A DNA stretch of 32,602 nt from Acanthamoeba sp. SK_2022b (GCA_027943245.1 JANDJZ010000466.1:1-32602), one strand, 5' to 3'. Shown: positions 1-11,130, counted from the first letter of the stretch. The notes: generated from the letters alone by a model not told the origin. Numbers and translations are program-made.

Positions 1-1198
1 CCTCACAACAGCCGTACCGATGCGCCGTCGCTGATCTTGTCGGTCTGTCCCTTCTGTATAATCGTCACGTTGCCCATCCTGCGGCCGACGCCCAACGCCC
101 AGCGCCCACCACGCCGACGTTCAGCGTTGTGGTTGTGTCGCAGAGGCAACGCCCCCCCCCCCCAATAAGCCGACATCAAAGCACGCCGCGCATCGTACTT
201 CTTGGCGAGGTCAAGTATGGGCGTGTCCTCCTCGCAGCCGGCCGCCTTGCACAGTCGCTGGTACTCGGGGAAGTTGGGAGTCAGCACTACTTCCTGTAAA
301 CCGCCACACGAACGGTCGAATCGAGGTGAGGTGAGGTGAGATGAGGTGAGGTGAGCCGGACGCCTCGTGGTGGGTTGTGGGGGGGAAGGAAAGGTGACCT
401 TGTAGCCTTGGACGAGCGATGGCCACACGCAGACGACGTTGGAGATGCCATCCTGCCCGACACCGCATCGCCAAATGGGGGGGGGGGTGTAAGGAGCGAG
501 TGAGATGCGAACTGCCGTCGCATTGGGGTCACGATTTTGGCCGTTTCGCGTACCCCGTCGATCACGAGCGGCATCTTTCTGTCCTTGGCCTGCTCGATGA
601 TCTTCTTGGCGCAGAGCTGCACTGCCTTGTCCCTATCGCGAACCGTCAGTTCCACGCCTCTCCCTGACACACGCGCGCACGGATCAGCAGGTGTTACCTG
701 CCCAGACCAGAGCCGAGCACGAGACCAGTGAACTTGGGCAGCCACTCGCCGATCTGTTCCATGGCCGCGTCGACTCCCTGTTTCTCCTCGTCCCTGCCCG
801 CCCCGCGTTCATGTTCGCGCACGGCCCACCACAGGTCAGAGGCAGCGCGGCCAAGGCTCAAACGCTGTGGGGTTGGGCGGGGGAGAGGCTTGCTACGTAA
901 GGTCACCGCCTGTGGAAGACGAGGAAGAGGCGGAGCGACTGGGCAGGAGAGGGTGCACGATGACGTCGGGGCAGTAGGATTTGATGGCAGTGGCGGCGGC
1001 CTGGGTGCAGACGACGTGGGCGAGGTCGGCCCCGGTGCGCAGGGCACTGACGGCCACGAAGTAGGGGGCGCCCGTGTACTCGGCGCTGCCGCCAAACACG
1101 CCCAGCTTGCCGCTCGCCCCTTTGTGCAGGTGCTGCGCCAGCGGAGGAATGAATGCTCGAATCTCTTCGATCAGCGCTGCTCGAGATGGGTTGCTCAT
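1..1198 (-). CDS. NAXD: ATP-dependent (S)-NAD(P)H-hydrate dehydratase, partial (3' end beyond left edge)
   Basis: This is the YjeF C-terminal (ribokinase-like) repair enzyme that dehydrates S-NADHX and S-NADPHX using ATP or ADP. The ATG at 1198 opens MSNPSRAALIEEIR, and an in-frame ATG at 1228 is also possible. My exons on the minus strand are 1198-897, 793-698, 659-554, 452-399, 293-175 and 78-18, about 246 codons, followed by a donor at 17. Family landmarks appear in order: GKLGVFGGSAEYTGAPYF, the ALRTGADLAHV segment, VIVHPLL, GLVLGSGLGR, PLVIDG, VVLTPNFPEYQRL and GNVTIIQKG. The C-terminal GGxGD-type catalytic loop would lie left of the window. The second and third exon joins are the weakest, because their acceptors were chosen by phase. 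Intron 4 holds a GGTGA repeat. No mitochondrial or secretory signal is obvious. The family assignment is firm; the exact exon ends are moderate. Confidence 0.85.
324..356. repeat. (GGTGA)n pentanucleotide repeat
   Basis: About six imperfect copies of GGTGA, one carrying an A substitution, lie inside the fourth intron of the NAXD gene. It is a simple tandem repeat with no visible coding role. Confidence 0.8.
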
Positions 1199-1423
1199 CG
1201 TTCTATCTACTTTAGTCAAGTTGTTCAAATATTGAGGTGAGGTTGGTGAGACTTTAGAGCCCCAGATCGTAGTGCTTTATTTTTCTCTCTTTTTTTTTGG
1301 TATTTTTTGTTTTATTTGTTTTTCGGTGGGTTGTTGGCAATTATTAGTCGACCAACCAACAAGTTCAAGGTGGCGGTGGTACACGGGCAGTCTGCAAGGC
1401 GTGGCGCCGCTGAATTGAGGAGA

Positions 1424-2022
1424 TCACACTTGGGCGTACTCGGCAGTGCCCCTGGCCTCGTTATACACGAACAGGGTGCACGCCACCGTAGCGAGCTGTC
1501 AACCAGAAAACGAAGTGAGCGAAGCGCCATTGGGTCCAAAAGAGCGAAAGCGAAGAACGAAGAACGGGATCGGCGTACGTAGAAGCCAACAAAGACAGCA
1601 CTATTGGCGATCGCACCAACGCTGCAGCCGTCAATAATGCAGAGGATGAGGCTCAGCGTGGCCAGGCCGAACAAGACCAACGCGAACACGCCGAACTGGA
1701 GACCAGCGTCAGTCGTTTGTCAACAACGAAGGTGCGAGGTTGCAGGAAGGAGAGGCGCAGGGCGTACCACGAGGAGAAGGAGGCGGTGGCGGGTGAACAC
1801 ACCAACGATTCCGCAAATAACCAGGATGATAGTGAGCACTCCCAGAATGATACCATAGACGGCACCGAAGATGAAGTTGATGATCCCCAAAATCTGAAGC
1901 GGAAGTCAGCGGCCGGAGCGAAAAAAACGATTGTTATTGCTGAGAGCTCGTACCAAGAGAACGCCTTGCAGGACCAGCAAGATCAAACCAAGGAGACTAG
2001 GCCTGTGAACGTGCAGCCCCAT
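1424..2022 (-). CDS. Small tetraspan membrane protein, 127 aa, four exons
   Basis: I do not recognise this family with certainty. Four short exons join in frame: 2022-1954 (23 codons from ATG), 1893-1768 (42), 1695-1579 (39) and 1495-1424 (24 with stop TGA). All three introns begin GTACG and end CAG. The protein is almost wholly hydrophobic. One segment follows the start (LLGLILLVLQGVLL), a second is in exon 2 (YGIILGVLTIILVICGIVGVF), a third is in exon 3 (ALVLFGLATLSLILCII), and a fourth spans exons 3-4 (AIANSAVFVGFY then LATVACTLFVY). The loops are very short, with one charged TRHR turn after segment 2. This suggests a MARVEL- or COPI-associated-like four-helix membrane protein, but length and hydropathy alone support that. 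Function is unknown. Clean phase across all four exons argues that the gene is real. Confidence 0.72.
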
Positions 2023-2377
2023 GACGTTGGTGTGTGGAAGAAGGTTGGTGGGGTTGGGTGGCGAATATTCTTTGTTTGAGCGCGGTATTAATCAGAATGT
2101 CTGGAATGTTTTTAGGCTTTTTTGTCTTTTTTTGTCTTTTTAGTCGCTTTTTCTTGTCAGCAGTTTTTGCGGTAAGACACAGATCACTACCACTTGAATC
2201 TTGCCATTTGTTTGCCCTTCTCTGCTCTCCCCGCTATCCGCAGCATCTTTGCCGTTCTCTCCTCAATTTCTCGATTCCGCTCGAGAAATTCTGATCTTCA
2301 GCGCTAAAGCAGCCCTCCTACATCCTATCGTCCTCCCCGCTTACAGACGCCAGTGAGTCTGCAACAACATAGCAAAA
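2023..2377. other. Intergenic region between divergent tetraspan and U2A' genes
   Basis: These 355 bases hold the 5' ends of two divergently transcribed genes. A T-rich stretch (2100-2170) is followed by a C-rich stretch up to the U2A' ATG. I see no credible additional exon, TATA box or RNA gene. Confidence 0.5.
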
Positions 2378-3177
2378 ATGATTAAGCGTCTCACCGCCGA
2401 CTTGATTAATCAAGCCCCGCAGTACCTCAACCCGCTGCGCGAACGAGAAATTGACCTACGAGGTTCGTGACGCCTTCATCAGCCGACTCGCAAGATATGA
2501 AGAGTAATTCGTACGCTAATGCTGCCCCCTTCCCTGTCTTTCCCATGTTGTGCCTACGCTCGGACCAATGTGCGCCCCCCTCCCCTATCCAACGACCAGG
2601 GAACAAAATTTCGGTCATTGAGAACTTGGGCGCCACTCAGGTAATCGCCTTGTCCCTCCATCTTGAATCCCTCACTGCACGCCAAGGCGAATTTTTCATC
2701 GGCCTTCTCGGATTTGTGCGCTGCAGGATCAATTCAACTCGATCGATCTGAGCGACAATGAAATCCAGAAGCTGGAGAACTTCCCCCTCCTCCCCAAGCT
2801 CAAGATGCTGCTCCTCAGCAATAACCGCGTGGCCCGTATCGCCCCGGGTACTCCCTTCCCTCTTGTGGGGCGAGAGCGGGTTGGCAAGGGGGCGGAGCCG
2901 AGCGCACGCTGGGAGGGCGGCTGACGTGAAGTGAAGTGGCGTGATGTGGGGGCCGCCCAAGGGCTGGGCGTGTAGCGTGGTCTTGGTCGTATCTGTTCTC
3001 ATCTCCCCTTTGTTTGCTCTCAGGTTTGGGTGAACACATTCCTAACATTGACACCCTCATTCTCAGCAACAACAAGATCGAGAGCCTCGGTGCCCTACTC
3101 CCTCCCATTCTCTCCCCTCTTATCTTCTCGGCTGGTCAGAGTTGCCCCCAACGCGCGTCTGACCTTGGGCTTGTGTG

Positions 3178-3258
<81 letters not shown>

Positions 3259-3952
3259 ATGTGGCCACAGGCGAACTAGACAACCTGGAAAGCTTCAAGA
3301 AGCTCAAGATGCTGAGCCTGCTGGGCAACCCCGTGACGCAGAAGCCCAACTATCGGCTGTACCTGATCGCCAAGCTGCCCGGCCTCAAGGTCATCGATTT
3401 CAGAAAGGTCAAGCCTCGAGTACGATCCTCCCCTCTCCCGTTCTCTTGGGACAATCGTTGGCGACGCGTCAGCAGCCGAGCTCACCACCACGCGCTCTCT
3501 CCAGGAAAAGGCCGAGGCTCGTCAGGTGTTTGGTGTGGGGAAGAAGGGAGCACAGGTGACCTCACTCACTCGTCCTATGTAGGGCCTTTCTTGTCGCTGA
3601 CGTCTTATTCAACAACACCACAACACGCAGCCAAAGACAGAGTCGAAGGTCTTTGTGCCAGGTCAGCCCACCGAGGCCGAGCTGCAGGCACAGAAGGCTC
3701 AGCAGGCTGAACAGATCAGGGTTAGTCACGCACGCACACACACACACGCACACACACACAGACACATACGGTTAGCGGGGCTAACCTCTTGACGTCGTTG
3801 GTTTGCGCGCACAGGCTGCCATCCAGAGCGCCACGACGCTCGAGGAGGTGCAGGCGCTCGAGCGGTCGCTGCAAGAGGGCAAGCTGCCGTCCACGCAAAC
3901 GACGTCGTCGACGACGACAACGACGGCGGACAGCATGGAGGAGGCAGCTTGA
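2378..3952 (+). CDS. SNRPA1: U2 small nuclear ribonucleoprotein A' (U2A')
   Basis: This is the leucine-rich-repeat protein that pairs with U2B'' on U2 snRNA stem-loop IV in the spliceosome. Eight exons join in frame to 246 residues: 2378-2462, 2600-2640, 2727-2847, 3024-3089, 3271-3419, 3505-3555, 3631-3720 and 3815-3952. The match to the family runs end to end. The N-terminus is MIKRLTADLI, then REREIDLRG, the ISVIENLGATQDQFNSIDLS segment, DNEIQKLENFPLL, DTLILSNNKIESLG, LSLLGNPVTQKPNYRLYLI, and KVIDFRKVK with the LRR cap. The acidic, Thr-rich tail ends in MEEAA. Length is close to that of human U2A' (about 255). Intron 4 is almost filled by a GT repeat. The ATG follows AGCAAAA and is the first in a plausible context. 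The neighbours are not functionally related. Confidence 0.95.
3180..3254 (+). repeat. (GT)n microsatellite in U2A' intron 4
   Basis: This is an essentially perfect run of about 37 TG dinucleotides ending 16 bases before the intron 4 acceptor (CCACAG). On the sense strand it is GT. Confidence 0.95.
3726..3763 (+). repeat. Imperfect (CA)n repeat in U2A' intron 7
   Basis: CA and CG dinucleotides fill the first half of intron 7, just after the donor GTTAGT. It is short and interrupted. Confidence 0.8.
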
Positions 3953-4184
3953 TTTTGTGTGAGGTACCCACATTAGAAACAAACGACAAACAACTGAAGC
4001 CAGCGAGTGGCACAAGAGAGAGAGAGAGAGAAGAGCAACACAAGCTCAAGAGAAGGAAGAATAAACAGCTCACCTTCTGGTAGATGCTTGCAGCGAGCCA
4101 CCCGCGACATGCCATTCATACCATATCGCGAGCAGGACAAACTGCGACGTTGGGACGAGCGGTGGCCGTATCTCCACGTTGTAG

Positions 4185-5871
4185 ATGGAGAAGCCGGGAA
4201 GGGGCCAAGCGCTGTTGGGCTTGCCCGTTCCTGGTGCTGGGGCACCAACGCGATTGGATGAAGATGAAGGAGCGGAAGAGCGGGCTCGACAGGACCCAGC
4301 CGCGCCGACAGCTGCGCCAGAGGGCAAGCGGGGTGGGTCACGGAGAAAAGCTCCTCACACCTGCCACAAGCATCGCAAGAGAAGCAAATCGCACAGAGAT
4401 TCGCGTAGCCGAGATGAGCGGCGTCGAGATTTGGAGGCGGGCCACAGCGAGAGAGGAGGGCCGCGCTTTGAACAAAGTGGGGCTGACGAAGATGACGAGA
4501 GCGAGTGGTCGCCCAGCGAGGCGACCAAGCTCACGCCCAAGCACATCTTCTACAACTACTACTCCACCCACACGACGTGGGAGGAGCACGAAGAAGAGCG
4601 GGAAGCGGACAAGTGGAACGTGCGCCTCAGGAAGGCCGCGCTCAAGTTCGCTGCCGACCACAAGGTCGAGCTCCTCGTCTGCTCCCTCTGCCTGTTCGTC
4701 CTCTTCCTTCTACGCCTGTCAGGTACCGAAGCTGCCGGCTTTGTCGTGTGCAGTGGTGTGGGCAAAGAACTGACGTGTCACGCACACGCACACGCACACG
4801 CACATACAGCGTGGCAGGAGCTGAGTTGGCAGGGGTGGTACACGGTCTTGGTGGTGTGCGTCGCATTCTTCCTGCTGGTCAAGAACACGGCGCCCAACGA
4901 CGTCATCATGGTGTTCATCTCCACGCTCCTCCTCATACCCGGCATCATTACGCCCAGCGAAGCGCTTGCTGGTACATCCAATGCACGCAGCACGCGTGCG
5001 CCGTGCGCGCCGGGCTGTGGTGGTGGTGCTGGTGGTGGCTAAACACTGGCATCACCGCACTGGGCCCTCCTTAGGGTTCTCGAGCGTAGGTATTCTTACG
5101 ATCGCGGTGTTGTTTGTGGTGGCGGCCGGCATCGCCGAGACCGGAGCCATTGGCCTGTTGAGTGGTACTCGCCTGGCTCTCTCACTGCACACGGAACGTT
5201 GTTCACGCTGTGTGTGCGCGTGCGTGTGTGTGTGCATGCGTGTTTTGATGCGTGTGTCAGAGTGGGTGTTGGGCAAGGTACACAACATTTTCGTGGCGCA
5301 GCTGCGGCTCATGCTGCCACTCTCCTTTCTGTCGGCTTTCACCAACAACACTCCGTTGACTGCCATCATGATTCCAGGTGGGTGTGACGTGTCAACGCGT
5401 TCTTAGTGGTCCTCTGGGTGTTTGTCCCGTCCTTTCCGTGTCCGCTCACCCACTCGATCGCGTGTGTGACAGTGATTGAGAAATGGTGTCGCGCCACGGG
5501 AACCAAGCCGTCCAAGATGATGATCCCCCTGTCCTATTCGTGCATCTTCGGAGGCACGTGCACTATAGTGGGCACCTCCACCAACCTCATCGTCGTCGGC
5601 ATCGTCTCCGGTCTCGATCCCACTCTTCAGTTCCCGTTCTTCGAGGTGACCCCCTCCCTCCCTCCCTCCCTCCGTTCTTTTGTTCGTTCGTTCGTTCTTT
5701 TCGGCGAGTTGCATCGCTCTTTGACCGCCGCGGCGGCGTGGTGTCCAGATCGGTTATGTGGGAGTGCCGATCGTGCTCGTGGGCCTCACATACGTGCTCC
5801 TGTTCTCGCAACTCCTGCTGCCAGATCGCGAGAGCCCTATGGACGAATTGCTCAGCCATCCGCGTGAGGTA

Positions 5872-5933
<62 letters not shown>

Positions 5934-7651
5934 GTGAAGCGCGCTCAATCTCGCCCGTTTCTTGTCGGGCAGTACACGATCACGGTGATCGTGGAACACA
6001 ACGCCAAGATCGATGGCAAGACCGTGGGCGCGGTCGGGCTCAACGCCGTTGACGGTCTGATCCTGGTAAACCTCATCGTACGTTCGCCTCACCCTTACAT
6101 GATTGGGGGGGTAGGGCTGGGCTCTTACATCCTTCGTGACTATTGGGACACGCACAGAGGCGGGGCGTCGACAATCCGAACGTGTCGGCAGAAACAACTC
6201 TCCAATCGGGCGATCAGCTGATCTTCGCCGGCGATGTGGAGAAGCTGGTGGACCTCTTCTCCATCTCGGGCATCAAGCCCACGAACCAGGTCCCCCCCTC
6301 CTCTTTTGCAACTCATCACTCACCGCCCACGGCTCACCGCCTCCCAAACGTTTCTGCAGGAGGACAAGATCGTGCATCCCTCCATCAACAAGGTACTGGT
6401 GGAGGCCGTCGTCTCGCCGACCGGGTCGCTTGTCAACCGAATGATCGGTAAGCGCGCGCGCGCGCGCGCGCTCTCTCTCTCTCTCTTTGTGCTCTCGGCT
6501 ATCTCTCCCCGACCGTCTGCAACGTTGCAGCCACCTCACGGTGATTCGAAATCAGGGGCGATCAACTTCGGGGAGCGGTACGGGGCGGCGGTGCTCTCGG
6601 TGTGCCGCGAGGGCGAGAAGATTCACACGCTCGAGCGGCTCGCGTCGATATGCCTGCGCGGCGGCGACACGCTCCTGCTGGTGTGCCGACCCGAGCTGGC
6701 CTCCTCGACGGGCGGTCCCGACGTCGCCGGCGGCGACTTCCTGACGGTCTCGCGCGTGGGCGGCTCGAGCGGCGGCAAGATGGGCGTAGACTACGAGCGC
6801 CTGTGCCTCGCGCCGGCCATTGCCGTCGTCATGATCCTCGTAGCCACCTTCGAGGTGACGAATCTGTTCACGGCATCTCTTTGCGCAGCGTTCATCATGA
6901 TCATCACCGGATGCATGTACGTGCCATGCGTGTCGTGTCGTGTCGTGTCGTGTCGTGTCGTGTCGTGTCGTGTCGTGTCGTGTCGTGTCGTGTCGTGTCG
7001 TGTCGTGTCCCCCGCTCGTTATTGCCCTGCTCACCCGAAACTTCTTCGCGTGATCGATTGACTGGCCAGTTCGATCGAGAAAGCTGTGGCGGCCACCAAC
7101 TTCAGGCTCATCATCATGATCGCCAGTTCGTTCGGCATGGCCATGGCCTGTGAGAAGACAGGCGTGGCCCAGACCCTGGCCCACGATCTGGTGCGTGCGG
7201 CCCTCGCAGCCTCGCAGCCTCGCAGCCCCGCCCCCTCGCCTACCAGTGTGAAGCTATCAAGTGATCGAAGCACTCACCACCCCCTACTCGCCTACACACG
7301 CAGGTCTCGATATTCATGCCAGCGGGTAACTTGGGACTGCTCTACGGCGTCTACCTATCGACGGCGCTCCTCACCGCGCTCCTCAACAACGCGTCGTCGG
7401 CCGCGTTGATGTTGCCCATCGTGTTCTCCTTCCCGGCCAGCCTCGTGGCCGGCATCAACATCAAGGCCTTCGTCTACTGCATCATGGTGGGCGCCAGCGC
7501 CGACTTCTCCACGCCGATCGGCTACCAGACCAACCTCATGGTGTGGGGCCCGGGAGGCTACAAGTTCACGGACTACACGAGGGTGGGGCTGCCGCTGCAG
7601 ATCCTTCTGTCCTTCATTTCCGTGGGCGTCATCTACTGGAAGTTTGCCTGA
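4185..7651 (+). CDS. SLC13/DASS-type (sodium:sulfate/dicarboxylate-like) carrier with two RCK_C/TrkA_C domains
   Basis: This is a predicted plasma- or organelle-membrane anion carrier resembling SAC1/SLT-type sulfate transporters. Twelve exons join in frame to 780 residues: 4185-4722, 4810-4971, 5075-5164, 5261-5377, 5473-5645, 5749-5868, 5973-6065, 6158-6289, 6360-6447, 6556-6916, 7070-7190 and 7304-7651. A charged N-terminal region of about 155 residues precedes the first helix (LLVCSLCLFVLFLLRL). The first signature SAFTNNTPLTAIMIP and the GTCTIVGTSTNLIVVG hairpin follow. Two TrkA_C modules lie between the halves, at about residues 400-475 and 490-560. The second half carries LLNNASSAALMLPI and the SLC13 signature GYQTNLMVWGPGGYKFTDY. 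The substrate cannot be read from the sequence; sulfate is a guess from homologues. The start is uncertain: an ATG at 4109 opens MPFIPYREQDKLRRW, which looks protein-like but closes at a stop near 4261 unless spliced. Confidence 0.93.
5874..5929 (+). repeat. (GT)n microsatellite in SLC13 intron 6
   Basis: About 28 GT units begin five bases after the donor GTACC and make up over half of the intron. Confidence 0.95.
6450..6484 (+). repeat. (GC)n followed by (TC)n in SLC13 intron 9
   Basis: Alternating GC (about 9 units) passes directly into TC (about 7 units) just after the donor GTAAGC. Alternating purine-pyrimidine GC can adopt Z-DNA; that is general knowledge and not shown here. Confidence 0.85.
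6931..7009 (+). repeat. (TGTCG)n pentanucleotide array in SLC13 intron 10
   Basis: About sixteen near-perfect TGTCG copies occupy half of the intron, beginning 14 bases after the donor GTACGT. The same unit appears in an intron of the TBC gene (22271-22296). Confidence 0.95.
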
Positions 7652-7779
7652 GTCACACGCGCGCGCGCGTGTGCGGCAAGCTCTCGGCGATAAGGAAAGG
7701 CGAAGCAACTTTATTTAATATTAATTACTATTTCATTGCGCTTACCCCCGACAAGACCTGTTCAAGACGAAGCGCAAAG

Positions 7780-8449
7780 ATGGCTCGCCTCTTGCCCCTT
7801 TTTGTTGTGGTTGTCTTGGTGTTGGTGGGGCTCGCAGCCCTGGCGCGCAGCGCGGACTTCAGCGGCATCGCGCGGCTCCACCCCGACTACACACTCTCGT
7901 GGACCATCACCTCGCAGGGCACGGCCACGGGCGGGCCGGTCGTCGCGCTCACCATTCAGGTCAACTGCGAGTGCTGGATAGGGTTCGGGTGGCACCCCCA
8001 GAACGCCTCCTCGGCCGGCATGTCGCAGGCCGACTTTGTGCTCGCCACCTTCAACGGGCGCAACGTGTCCGTCAGCGACCGCTTTTCGACGTCGGCCAAC
8101 GGCGGCTACGGCGCGCCTGTGCTCGACACCAACATCGGCGGCGTCAACAACATCCTCGCCTGGTCTGCCTTCCAGGTATCCTCCCCACCGCAGATCGGCC
8201 ACCTATTGTGGGCGTTGCTGACGTCATCATCGCCCAAACCAGACCAGCTATCCTCTGCCCTTCTCCACGGTGACAATAATGCGTGAGGCCAAGACTGGCG
8301 ACGCAGTGGCCGATCACCCTATCTTGCCTGGCCCGACCCACGTCATCTGGGCCCATGGCAATCTGGGCAGCAGTGACCCTAACCAGCTGCAGTATCATGG
8401 CTTTGGGAACCGTGGCCAGAGCGTGATCGACTTCTATTCCAGCACCTAA
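7780..8449 (+). CDS. Secreted single-domain DOMON protein, 200 aa
   Basis: This is a predicted extracellular beta-sandwich of the DOMON superfamily, which binds haem or sugar in other proteins. There are two exons, 7780-8175 and 8243-8449, joined in phase 0. The first ~24 residues form a signal peptide (LLPLFVVVVLVLVGLAALA then RSADF). The domain follows. It opens with YTLSWTITSQG, continues through VNCECWIGFGWHPQ and MSQADFVLATFNGRNVSVSD, and then in exon 2 STVTIMREAKTGDAVADHPI, THVIWAHGNL and YHGFGNRGQSVIDFYSST before the TAA. The VIWAxG and YHGxxxRG blocks are typical of the DOMON C-terminus. There is no attached cytochrome b561 or oxidoreductase domain. Several N-x-S/T sites are present. 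Its 5' end is 128 bases from the SLC13 stop. The ligand is unknown. Confidence 0.85.
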
Positions 8450-9177
8450 GAACTTGACAAGTGCCTTGAGTCAGTGGACTTCATCATTATGTTGCAAAGA
8501 CCAGGTCATGGAGACACCAACACTACACTGTTTAGAATTCTGCCTATCTTTTCAACTTTAAGAATAAATCATGCTGAGACACAAGGAAAGGTTGACCCGC
8601 CTGGCAGGGGACAAGGTAGTAAAGGAGTGAGGTGGGCATGTGCCAGGCTAGAAGCTTGCTGGCTGGACACTGGTTATCATTGTTGTGGCCACAAGCCACA
8701 GCCCTCATTGTCAGTGCTGGATACATGAGGTGGCCTGTAGGATAAGCAGCACCACCTTGCTGAGGTTAACCCCATAATGATATACTGACCATGTCAGCTG
8801 AACAAGATGCAGCTGATGCCTTTTTTCATGCTAGATTGTGCCAAAGACCTATGCATTTTTGGGCTCATGAAAATGACATTACTACTTTTTTTTCTGAACT
8901 CTGTTTGTTGTTCTTCCATGCTCAGGATCACGAACTACAAGACCCTGCCATAAGATCTGCAACGTCCAAGAAATGCTCAGGACATGCCCCACAGCTTGGC
9001 AATGCTTTCTTTTTTTCGTGCTTTAGTTTGCTTATTTGCTGACGTGGCCCACTAGTGGGCCGGAATGTGCGCTGAAAAGGGTTCATGCCAAGTGCACTGA
9101 AAAACGAGTATCGCGCCCTGTGTCCTGCGACGAGCACGAGCGGGAAGCGGCCAAAAGGGAAAGAACGCAACATATCG
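8450..9177. other. Gene-free stretch of unlike composition
   Basis: These 728 bases lack the GC-rich codon pattern of the neighbours and read as AT-balanced, non-repetitive DNA. Stop codons break all frames into pieces of at most about 90 codons, none with recognisable protein character. The last ~150 bases contain the PARP 5' UTR. It shares the 13-mer AACCCCATAATGA and the 11-mer GAGGTGGCCTG with the stretch at 29150-29900. No RNA gene or mobile-element terminus was recognised. Confidence 0.5.
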
Positions 9178-11040
9178 ATGTCGAAGGTGGAAAAGGAGGT
9201 CAAGGCCATCAAGGCCTTCTTTGAAGGGTCTAAGACGCTAGAGAGTACGCTGGCCCGTCCTTCTCACACACCTGTGATTTTGAGAGCTTTGTGGATGTGT
9301 ATTAGGTTTGCTAGGCAAACAGTAGAGATTGAGGTGATACGTGGTAAGAAATGGATGCAGCACTCACCAAATTGCGCAAAACCCAATGTACAGAGCTGCG
9401 TTATGATGAAGATGAGAGAAACCTCTACTTTTTCTTTGTTACGGGCAAACGGAAGCTACGCTTCCAGTTCTACGTGCCCTACGGCTATCCCGACGACGCC
9501 TCGCCAGACGAGCGCCCGCTCCTGATGCAGGAGGAAGGCCTCTACGACGTACGACTCTCATACACCAGCCTTTATTACTGCAATAATTTATTCATTTTAT
9601 TTTTTATATTGTGATTTATTTGATTCTTTGCTCACCTGCGTGCACCGGCGTACGCGACACAGGAGCTGGTGGAGGAGGTCAATGACTTCTCACGAGAGGG
9701 CGGGTCTCTCGCCAAGGCCGTCGAGCTCATGCACAAACGTACGTAATGGTGTGCGGGCACCTTTGTAGTCTGCTAGCGTTGGCCCTTCACAAACGCTGGC
9801 GATGTGCAGTGCTTTCCAAGAAGTTCGAATTGAAGGCGTCGCGCGACGTCAGCCAGCTGGGCGGTGGCAAGGCCAAGGAGGATCCGATGGACGAGGAAGA
9901 GGAGCCCTCGGACTCCGAGTCAGAGGAGGAGTACTACGACGACGAAGACGAAGACGGCATGTCCAACGGGGTAAATACCTTGCTCTTTGCTCTAAACATT
10001 TTTCAATTTATATATATTGATATTTTATTATTTATAATTGTTTTTTATTTTGATATTTTATTATATTTTGATGTGGCGCTTTGTCCTCACCGAGTATTTG
10101 TGATTTGCCGCTTCTGGTAGAATCCCCGATTGCGCAAGGACGTCGAGGAGACCGAAGCCTACTTTGGCAAGGGCAGCGTCAAGGTAAGCAAGGCGCTCTC
10201 TTTTGTGTTTTCGGGACACGTTGGGCTTACCGCCGAGGTCTCCTCCGTTAACCGGTTGCGCAGTACTTCCCCGAGCTGTCGATGGTGCGGCTGTTTGTGG
10301 ACACATCGTTCCTCTCGGAGAGCGTGGCGTCGGCGCTGGGCATCGACTGCCACATCCCGGTCAACATCTCCCTCCACTTTGGCGAGGAGTACCTGGCCTC
10401 GCCCGCGCCGCCCACGTTTGAGATCGACCAGAAGCCCAAGGCACGTGTCTTGTCCTTATCTTACTAATTTTTTAATTATTTCAATATTTTAAATATTTTA
10501 AAAAGATTTTATTTGCTGACGTCATATGTGTTGCCATGCAACGCTGAATGCACGTGTGACAGGCCGACCAGTTTGGCTTGCAGTTCCAGATCACTGAAAT
10601 CCTCAGGAACTGGATCAAGCAGAACTGGCGAAAGAGCGAATACGCGACCTCGCTCTCCACCTCCTCCGGTGGCACCACGAGCAGCTTCCAGACGCTCGAC
10701 AACTCCTCCTCCTCCTCCTTCTCCTCATCTTCTTCATCCTCGTCCAGCGGACTGCTGGGCAAATTCTTCAACAAGAAGGGCCAACAGAGCAAGCCGCCGA
10801 CGCCGACGACAACCTCTTCGGGCAAGGGCGAGGCCGCGACGACGGATGTCGTCTACGAGCCCGACAAGAAGTGGCCCGCGCAGCTGAAGGAGCTCGTGGA
10901 CATGGGCTTCGAGCGCGACGTCGCCATGTACGCTCTGCAGACCACACACGGCGTCGTGGTACGTCGGCTCGCCCCTCCCTCTCTTCAACGCCGTCGGTCA
11001 TTGGCACTGACCTTCATTCTTTGCGTTCTTCGCTTTCGTT

Positions 11041-11130
<90 letters not shown>

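Noticed and set aside
4338..5042. Antisense and alternate-frame ORFs over the carrier's first exons
   Set aside because: They have Arg/Ser/His-rich shadow composition and no motifs, while the chosen frame continues into SLC13 signatures.
6931..7009. CRISPR-like or satellite array
   Set aside because: The unit is five bases with no spacers and lies within a spliced intron; it is a simple tandem repeat.
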